A program made the position numbers and the translations under genes. Of a DNA stretch of 32,113 nucleotides, positions 26,685-32,113 are shown piece by piece. Below the pieces are notes generated by a model. It was not told where the DNA came from. It saw only the letters and a program-made list of their open reading frames with translations, and ran no database searches. How positions within the stretch are numbered: the first letter of the stretch is position 1; the number at the start of each line of letters is the position of its first letter. Source of the stretch: Psychrobacter urativorans (GTDB taxonomy: Bacteria; Pseudomonadota; Gammaproteobacteria; Pseudomonadales; Moraxellaceae); the NCBI RefSeq assembly GCF_904846695.1, contig NZ_CAJHBR010000026.1:1-32113 (forward strand), written 5' to 3'.

Positions 26685-29021
26685 ATGACTCAATCAGCAG
26701 ATAAGCAATTACTAATCAAGCCATCGACCAATGCAGCGAAAAAAACATCGACTAAGCTTGCAGCTAGCGCCGCTTCTGTAATTCAATCACCGCTAATAAG
26801 TGGTGGGCAAAGCTCGGTTGAAGCGGGTAGTGTTAGTAGCAGTTGGGCGCTGACTGTTAGCGACTATTTACTACAGCGTCGAGCGCAAACCCAAAGCGCT
26901 TATAAAGGCCAGTTGCAACCTTCACCACCAGTAAGCACTGCTCTAGCTAAGGCCGATAATACTAGCCAAGACTATCTATTCACTGCCATATTTGCGCTGC
27001 TAGTACAGCGCTTAGAGGAAGGTCATACAGTATTAGTATTAAATGCCGAGACAGATAACGCTTCTGTTAATACTGCTGCTATAAGCGATGACCTGCAGGA
27101 CCGACAGACTAGCTTTGATAGTCTATACCTCTGGCAACAGCAGCTTATGCAACCTTTACTCCAGCCTTTATTGTCGCAGGCACAAGGCAGCTTTGCTAGC
27201 GAGCTAGTTTCTGTAGACTTGTTGATGCAATCAGGTAGTGAGTTATGGGTTAAGACGGTATTACAGTCCACTTTGCCTAAGTATGAGCTGCAAATATTAC
27301 AGCAGCATTATCAAGTTTGCTTAGGACTTTATAAGCAGTTGCAACAGCTAGCGCACTATAGTGATTCATCAAAAAATAGCCTAAGCATATTTATAGATAT
27401 ACTAAGCCAGCAAGCCCTTTTTAGCCAAGCAAAAAAAGAAAATGATCGACCTATAGTATGGCAAGTGCAGAGCAGATTAGATGATGATCCTATCCAAGTC
27501 ACCTTATGGCTACATCGCACTTGGCAAGCAGAGTTCGCTTTAGCTGACAATATTATGCGCATTAAGCAGCAACAAGTACCAGCACTGCCTATAACGCTTA
27601 ATGCCTCCCTCAACCTCGAACAACAACAAGCTATTCATATGGCCAATCAATCGGCTTTTAGTATTATCACCGGTGGACCTGGCACGGGTAAGACTTTTAC
27701 TGTAGCTCAATTAGTAATTGCGCTACAACAAGCACAACTATCAGATCCTACAAGGGCAGGGGATAGCAACAAGGCCAATCTTGCTTTAGCCGCGCCAACT
27801 GGTAAAGCTGCTCAGCGCATGCAAGAGTCGTTGCAAGATGCCATACAGCAAGCAGGCATTCAGATGCAGCTGCCAGAGGCTAAGACTATACATCGACTGC
27901 TGGGTATCGGCCAAGGTGGGCAGCCTCGCTATAACAGTGACAATCCACTAAGCGAAGACATTATCATTGTTGATGAGGCTTCTATGCTTGGGGTGGAGTT
28001 GGCCAATCATTTAGTCAGCGCTGTAAAGCCGAACGCTAGACTTATTCTATTAGGTGATGCTAACCAGCTTGCGGCGGTAGATGCTGGCGCGGTATTAGCT
28101 GATCTATGCCAGTTACCAGCGCTGCAAGAGGTTAGTCAAAGGTTAACTCTTAGTAGACGCTTTACTGATGATTCTGGAATCGGACAGCTTGCGCGGCTGA
28201 TCAATCAAGACGATAAGAATATGCAGGAAGTTTGGCAACTGATAAATAACAATCAAGCGCTAAGCTTTCATCATCTACGTCGACAAGCAGAGTCTCAAGA
28301 TGAACAACAACAGTTGCCCATATCTATTCATACAAAAAATAGCCTAAGCAATTATGAATTTCTAAACATATTGACTCAGAATTACGAAAATTATATAAAT
28401 AAATCAAAAAAGTATCTAAAAAAAGCTCAGTTAGCGAAATCCGTGCCAAATGATAGTATTAGAGAAGATTTTAATGATTTAATGGCCTCGTTAAATGATT
28501 TTCGCATTCTTACAGCCGGTCATCATGGGCATTGTGGCGATCATAACATCAATCATTATCTGAGCGAGCAGCATAAATTTAAGCTCAAACTACCGTTGTC
28601 AAAGTCCTCTTGGTATCACGGTCGTCCGATAATGATACTACAGAACAACTATGAGCTAGGATTGTTCAATGGTGATATAGGCATCTGTATGCAGACTCAG
28701 GCAGGGCAGTTGCAAGTGTTCTTTGAGAACAAAGCCCAAGGCATAGCCATTAATATGTTTAGCGATGAGATGATTGCCACAGCTTATGCTATGACTATTC
28801 ATAAATCACAAGGGTCAGAGTTTGAACATGTGGCGATAAGTTTCGATGACAGCAATGGGCGATTACTTAGCCAAGAGCTAATCTATACGGCAGTCACTCG
28901 TGCTAAACAAAAAATATCTATATTCAGCACTAGTTCAGCTTTTACTCATGCCCTCAATACCCCAACAGTTCGCCAAACCGGTCTCGGACTACAGTTCGAA
29001 AAAATACAGACTACAAACTAG
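26685..29021 (+). CDS. recD: Exodeoxyribonuclease V subunit RecD
   Basis: RecD is the 5'-3' helicase of RecBCD. It has Walker A GGPGTGKT (330-337), the motif II region IIVDEASML with D430-E431, LGDANQLAAVDAGAVL (motif III), and a C-terminal YAMTIHKSQGSEFEHV and YTAVTRAKQKI. At 778 aa it is longer than E. coli RecD (608). It carries a Ser/Ala/Lys-rich N-terminal extension of about 55 residues and a Lys/Asn-rich insert (nt about 28320-28500) in the second helicase domain. It starts 118 bp after recB. The TAG stop is 14 bp before the ATG of the following MepB-family gene, so the two are likely co-transcribed. Confidence 0.95.
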   Translation: MTQSADKQLLIKPSTNAAKKTSTKLAASAASVIQSPLISGGQSSVEAGSVSSSWALTVSDYLLQRRAQTQSAYKGQLQPSPPVSTALAKADNTSQDYLFTAIFALLVQRLEEGHTVLVLNAETDNASVNTAAISDDLQDRQTSFDSLYLWQQQLMQPLLQPLLSQAQGSFASELVSVDLLMQSGSELWVKTVLQSTLPKYELQILQQHYQVCLGLYKQLQQLAHYSDSSKNSLSIFIDILSQQALFSQAKKENDRPIVWQVQSRLDDDPIQVTLWLHRTWQAEFALADNIMRIKQQQVPALPITLNASLNLEQQQAIHMANQSAFSIITGGPGTGKTFTVAQLVIALQQAQLSDPTRAGDSNKANLALAAPTGKAAQRMQESLQDAIQQAGIQMQLPEAKTIHRLLGIGQGGQPRYNSDNPLSEDIIIVDEASMLGVELANHLVSAVKPNARLILLGDANQLAAVDAGAVLADLCQLPALQEVSQRLTLSRRFTDDSGIGQLARLINQDDKNMQEVWQLINNNQALSFHHLRRQAESQDEQQQLPISIHTKNSLSNYEFLNILTQNYENYINKSKKYLKKAQLAKSVPNDSIREDFNDLMASLNDFRILTAGHHGHCGDHNINHYLSEQHKFKLKLPLSKSSWYHGRPIMILQNNYELGLFNGDIGICMQTQAGQLQVFFENKAQGIAINMFSDEMIATAYAMTIHKSQGSEFEHVAISFDDSNGRLLSQELIYTAVTRAKQKISIFSTSSAFTHALNTPTVRQTGLGLQFEKIQTTN
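27370..27387 (+). repeat. Dispersed 16-mer, first copy in recD
   Basis: CAAAAAATAGCCTAAGCA, an 18-base exact match to 28333-28350. It encodes KNSLS in a region not obviously conserved in RecD. Confidence 0.8.
28333..28355 (+). repeat. Dispersed 16-mer, second copy in recD
   Basis: This copy joins both variants: its first 18 bases match 27370-27387 and its last 17 match 26286-26302 in recB. It lies at the start of the Lys/Asn-rich RecD insert. Confidence 0.8.
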
Positions 29022-29035
29022 GGTTGGGAATAGCA

Positions 29036-29629
29036 ATGTATTGGTTTAAAGCAGCAGTAAAGCTAGTTGAGAGCGCCATTTATACACCTAGTAAGTTAGT
29101 TATTACTAACCTCAAAGAGGAAACTCAGAACTCAGAATATGCAGCAGGAACCTTTACCTTATCTTCTGAGATAATTAAGGCTAGGGTTGATGGTTCAACA
29201 TACTTTAGTAATACAGCTCGTTTTAGAGTCGCCAAGATAACCCCTACTAAAATCGGCCAGTTTGTTACTTTTTGGCAAAAAGGGAGTGACGGTATTAACC
29301 AGCCTTATGACTATGATGAGGCGCCAGACTTGCTTATTATTAGCGTATTTAAGGACTATAATGTTGAAGGTGATAGCCGCAGAGAGGAAATCAAGATAAA
29401 TAATAGCAGCTTTGGCCAGTTTGTATTTCCAAAAGCTATTTTGCTTAACAAGGGAATTTTAAAATCGAGTTCCGCTCAAGGTAAGATGGGCATGCGTGTC
29501 TATCCTAGCTGGGATACACCAACCAGCAATAGCGCTATAAAAACTCAACAATGGCAACTTAACTATTTCTTTGCAATGAGCGACATTAGCTCACTACCTA
29601 TAGATAAAATCCTAGCGCTTTACGGCTAA
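29036..29629 (+). CDS. MepB-family protein
   Basis: A protein of about 197 aa matching the MepB family, named after the third gene of the staphylococcal mepRAB multidrug operon. Its own biochemical role is not settled. Recognisable blocks are FRVAKITPTKIGQFVTFWQK, the following PYDYDEAPDLLIISV, FGQFVFPKAILLNKGIL, GKMGMRVYPSWD and KTQQWQLNYF. Length and motif order are normal. I start at ATG 29036, with GGGA about seven bases upstream. A TTG at 29024 in the same frame is less likely. It sits 14 bp after recD and ends before a strong terminator, so it appears to be the last gene of the rec transcript. No MepR or MepA homologue is present. Confidence 0.85.
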   Translation: MYWFKAAVKLVESAIYTPSKLVITNLKEETQNSEYAAGTFTLSSEIIKARVDGSTYFSNTARFRVAKITPTKIGQFVTFWQKGSDGINQPYDYDEAPDLLIISVFKDYNVEGDSRREEIKINNSSFGQFVFPKAILLNKGILKSSSAQGKMGMRVYPSWDTPTSNSAIKTQQWQLNYFFAMSDISSLPIDKILALYG

Positions 29630-29667
29630 GTAGCCGGTACTGTTAGCAATAAGCCTTAAAATAAAGC

Positions 29668-29697
29668 AAAAAAAGCATCCAAAACGGATGCTTTTTT
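29668..29697. terminator. Bidirectional rho-independent terminator
   Basis: AAAAAAGCATCC pairs with GGATGCTTTTTT around an AAAAC loop (29681-29685). T-runs occur on both strands. It separates the convergent MepB-family gene (+) and hpt (-) and should terminate both. Confidence 0.92.
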
Positions 29698-29715
29698 AAT
29701 TATTAATACTTAATT

Positions 29716-30279
29716 TTATAATTTGTCTTCTTTAATGGCATAGATGCCTGGTAAATGACGCAAGTAACCATGAAAATCCATACCACAGCCATAGACATAA
29801 CGATCAGCGACTTCAATACCAACAAAATCAACGTCAAAATCATTCACTTTACGGTCATGCTTCTTATTAAGTAGCACACAAGTTTCGATAGAAGCAGGGC
29901 TTTCTTTACCTAGTTCCTCAACGATTGTTTTTAAAGTGATGCCTTCATCAAAGATATCATCAATCAGTAATACATGCTCGCCTGCAATATTGACGTCAGG
30001 CTTAAATTTCCAATCAAGCTCATTAGTACCTTGGTTATCACGATAACGAGAAGCATGGATATAGTGCATACGATGGTAAAAGGTTAGATGAGTAAGTAGT
30101 TGTCCGGCAGGGATCAAACCACCATTCATTATCACCATTACGATTGGGTTAAGACCCACATAATGTAGATTAAGCTGCGCGGCAAGGCGCTCATATGCTG
30201 CTGCAACTTCGATACTACTGATAAGACATTCTGAGTTACGTAGAGTCTGTTCGATTTCTTGATTACTGATCTGAGTCAT
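29716..30279 (-). CDS. hpt: Hypoxanthine phosphoribosyltransferase
   Basis: A 187-aa cytoplasmic purine-salvage enzyme that joins hypoxanthine (and often guanine) to PRPP to give IMP or GMP. The PRPP loop VLLIDDIFDEGITL spans 103-116, with the acidic pair D107-D108. VMVIMNGGLIPAGQL near 47-61 is the PPi-loop region, and VGIEVADRYVYGCGMDF near 152-168 is the purine-binding block containing the D-x-Y-V-x-G-x-G-x-D signature. Length is normal and no key residue is missing. The ATG has AAGG about nine bases upstream. It ends just before the shared terminator. The neighbouring minus-strand gene starts at 31055, with 107 bp between them. Confidence 0.93.
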   Translation of the reverse strand: MTQISNQEIEQTLRNSECLISSIEVAAAYERLAAQLNLHYVGLNPIVMVIMNGGLIPAGQLLTHLTFYHRMHYIHASRYRDNQGTNELDWKFKPDVNIAGEHVLLIDDIFDEGITLKTIVEELGKESPASIETCVLLNKKHDRKVNDFDVDFVGIEVADRYVYGCGMDFHGYLRHLPGIYAIKEDKL

Positions 30280-30386
30280 AGGGTGCGCCTTCGGTAAAAA
30301 GTGCTGCTTATTTTAGCAAGGTTTAATTGATTTTCCTAATAAACATCGCTATTCAAGCAAAATTAGTATGGTTTTAGCTGAGCGCT

Positions 30387-31055
30387 CTATTGAGACTTTT
30401 CGACGATAAAAGGCCGATAGTAATTTGCCAAGCGATTCATCGAAGTATCTGGTAGATCCGGTAGCAGTTTATTTAGGGCCATGCTCATGCCTTTGTCGAT
30501 TGCCGCTTTAGCCATCGGCACAGACTTGCGTTTTATCATTCCTAACTTGAGAGTTTCAGCAAAGCGGGTAATGAAGTGAGTTAGCGTTGCCTCATTCATA
30601 GTCTCAAGCGCGGCTCTAAATTTTACCGCATCGACACTCTCTGGGGTCACAGCAGCAAAACCTTCGACAATCTTTTGAGCTTGTTGCTCAGTAAGCTTAA
30701 AGCCAACACGGCTAACCCCTTCGTTATCAATGAAAGTAGCTTTATCTTTTAGGAAGTTAAAACTAGGCATGATTTCTTCGTTGTTCTCTTTACCCAACAG
30801 TATATTAAGCAGAGTATCAGCAGCTTTTTCGATAGTGATAATAATTTTGCTCATTGCTGCTTGACGCTCAGGATTAGGAATATTATCAATCAACCCTACT
30901 AACAAGTTATCAATAAGATCTTTGGCTGTCTGTTTAGTCAAAACGTCACGATAAGGGTAATAATCTACTGATTGCTTAGATTCGATAATTTGTTCTGCTT
31001 CTTTAATCAGTATCTTAAGCTCGTCTGAAGGTATGAATCCAAAATAATGTGCCAT
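30387..31055 (-). CDS. Conserved-looking protein of unknown function
   Basis: A 222-aa soluble protein I do not recognise. It has no signal peptide or membrane helix and looks largely helical. It has a motif-rich start (MAHYFGFIPSDELKIL), a central ATFIDNEGVSRVGFKLTEQQ block, and a Lys/Met-rich C-terminal third (IKRKSVPMAKAAIDKGMSMA). Clean coding character and an AGGCAG just before the ATG support a real gene. It lies on the same strand as hpt, 107 bp upstream of it, so the two may share a transcript. No function can be assigned from the sequence. Confidence 0.7.
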   Translation of the reverse strand: MAHYFGFIPSDELKILIKEAEQIIESKQSVDYYPYRDVLTKQTAKDLIDNLLVGLIDNIPNPERQAAMSKIIITIEKAADTLLNILLGKENNEEIMPSFNFLKDKATFIDNEGVSRVGFKLTEQQAQKIVEGFAAVTPESVDAVKFRAALETMNEATLTHFITRFAETLKLGMIKRKSVPMAKAAIDKGMSMALNKLLPDLPDTSMNRLANYYRPFIVEKSQ

Positions 31056-31569
31056 TATGCTGCCTATGTCGAAGGTTCTTTAGTTGTTGTATGCAATGAT
31101 ACCGTTTACTGACTTAATAGCGTTACATCTTTAGTCATATCAGTTACAATCCCAGTCAACGCTGATTTATTAATCAGCAGCTGATTACTCCTAGGTTGAT
31201 AGCATTGGATAAGGGCAAATACACTAATAAGTTACTGTAATTATAGCTTAAAATTTTTCGTGGTTTGTTAACTATCGGCTATTATGCACTTAGTAGTTCA
31301 CCATAATAAGTCATTATCATAACTTATCATACTCGCAAGATTTTAGTCATCAAAGCTTACATGGCAAAATAATAACTCCTGCATAGCGCAATACCCCAAA
31401 CAGACAACTTCAGTATTTAGCTACTAGTATCAATAGGGCAGTTGCCTTTTATCAGCGGTTAGCTATGCAGAAAATTGATAAACACCATAGAAGATAGTAA
31501 TAGGCAAAACACTGTTGCCAAACTATTTTCCCATTATCTAGAAAAAGATAAAATAAAAGGAGCAAAGGA
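31056..31569. other. Divergent intergenic region before cstA
   Basis: 514 bp between a minus-strand gene and the plus-strand cstA fragment. I see no coding region or RNA gene. It includes a hairpin, GCTGATT-TATT-AATCAGC, at 31161-31178, which may be an operator, and AT-rich stretches that should hold promoters. AAAAGGAGCAAAGGA precedes the cstA ATG as a strong ribosome-binding site. Confidence 0.5.
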
Positions 31570-31988
31570 ATGAATAGTGCCATCGTATTAATAGTTGGCG
31601 TCGCTTTGATGCTATGTGGTTATGCTTTTTACTCAAAGTTCATAGCCAGTAAGATTCTAGGATTAGATAACAGTATTGCCACGCCAGCCCATACTATGAA
31701 AGATGGGGTGGATTACGTTCCTACTAACAAGTTTGTATTATGGGGGCACCATTTTACTTCAGTCGCTGGAGCAGCACCGATCATTGGTCCCGCTATTGCG
31801 GTCATTTGGGGTTGGTTACCAGCAGTCATTTGGGTGGTTTTTGGTACTATTTTTATGGCGGGCGTTCATGATATGTCTGCCATTTGGGCCAGTATGCGTA
31901 ACCGAGGTCAGTCTATCGGCTCGATTGCTGGTACGGTTATGGGCACGCGCGTCCGCAGCTTAATGATGGTAGTTATTTTCTTATTATT
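31570..31988 (+). pseudogene. cstA: CstA-like transporter, truncated by an insertion sequence
   Basis: The N-terminal 140 or so residues of a carbon-starvation CstA-family membrane transporter, a family linked to uptake of pyruvate or peptides. The first helix (IVLIVGVALMLCGYAFYSKF), the motif TPAHTMKDGVDYVPTNKFVL, the GHHFTSVAGAAPIIGPAIAV signature and WIWGWLP-like helices match well. Family members have about 500-700 residues. Here the frame leaves the family after MMVVIFLLL at about 31988 and ends at a TGA at 32023-32025 within a different element. The following bases encode, antisense, the C-terminus of a transposase, so an insertion sequence has interrupted the gene. The rest of cstA may lie beyond the window. 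The ribosome-binding site is strong. Confidence 0.85.
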
Positions 31989-32113
31989 ACCCCACTCTCA
32001 ACTTGAAATAAGCAAATCAAACTGAAGAGGCGGATTACCAAGTTTTTTGTTGAGTACAAAGCACAGATTGTGTGACAGGATTTTACGAATCAATCGATGA
32101 GACAAATGCCATA
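31989..32113. mobile_element. Insertion sequence end, runs off the window
   Basis: The element appears to begin with ACCCCACTCTCAAC at 31989, exactly where CstA homology stops. Its transposase stop codon is about 10 bp inside. Short terminal spacing and an ACCC-type end would fit an IS982-like element. Only 125 bp are visible, so the inverted repeat, target duplication and family are unconfirmed. Confidence 0.7.
31998..32113 (-). CDS. Transposase C-terminus (partial, IS982-like)
   Basis: On the minus strand the last 38 codons read HLSHRLIRKILSHNLCFVLN, then KKLGNPPLQFDLLISS, with the stop at 31998-32000. (S)-x-RL-x-RKILSHT-x-x-x-x-x-N followed by NPPLQF-x-x-L-I is the C-terminal pattern I associate with IS982-family DDE transposases. 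The 5' part is outside the window, so activity cannot be judged. It is transcribed toward the disrupted cstA fragment. Confidence 0.75.
   Translation of the reverse strand, partial: WHLSHRLIRKILSHNLCFVLNKKLGNPPLQFDLLISS

Overview
The window looks like a chromosomal segment of a gammaproteobacterium, most likely Moraxellaceae and probably Psychrobacter-like. I base this on the moderate-to-low GC content, on a compact recC-recB-recD cluster without ptrA, and on Asn/Ser/Asp-rich linkers in large proteins. No ribosomal marker is present, so the genus is an inference.

Layout. (1) Positions 1-2561 are a worn flank. It holds a 15-copy 9-bp tandem repeat at the window edge, an M20D amidohydrolase that has lost its 5' end, and the last 39 codons of an aldehyde dehydrogenase facing the other way. 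The two remnants meet at about 1617. A shared terminator and a small LTXXQ-type lipoprotein gene follow. (2) Positions 3020-15898 are a type I restriction-modification locus, hsdM-hsdS-(cargo)-hsdR, followed by a Fic gene. The roughly 4-kb cargo between hsdS and hsdR codes only for exported proteins: an unknown secreted protein, a secreted protein gene broken by two stop codons, and two Sel1-repeat proteins. A decayed second copy of the hsdR 5' end (8858-9109) lies just upstream of the larger Sel1 gene, so that gene sits between two hsdR starts. (3) Positions 16001-17062 hold a terminator, a tRNA-Arg(CCT) whose 3' end faces the island, and a membrane-anchored solute-binding-like protein. (4) Positions 17621-29629 hold recC, recB, recD and a MepB-family gene, all on the plus strand. 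(5) Positions 29668-32113 hold a bidirectional terminator, a hypoxanthine phosphoribosyltransferase gene, an unknown conserved-looking gene, and the start of a cstA-like gene cut off by an insertion sequence whose transposase runs off the window.

How the parts may work together. HsdM, HsdS and HsdR should form a complete type I enzyme, and RecBCD is the usual degrader of ends made by such enzymes. The Fic protein carries both the catalytic loop and a class II inhibitory motif, so it is plausibly a regulated AMP-transferase. Its link to the hsd genes is by position only. The exported cargo acts in another compartment from the restriction enzyme, so shared function is not established. The least expected signals are the hsdR relic with its Sel1 insert and a 16-base sequence repeated three times, with a fourth related copy, all inside the rec genes.
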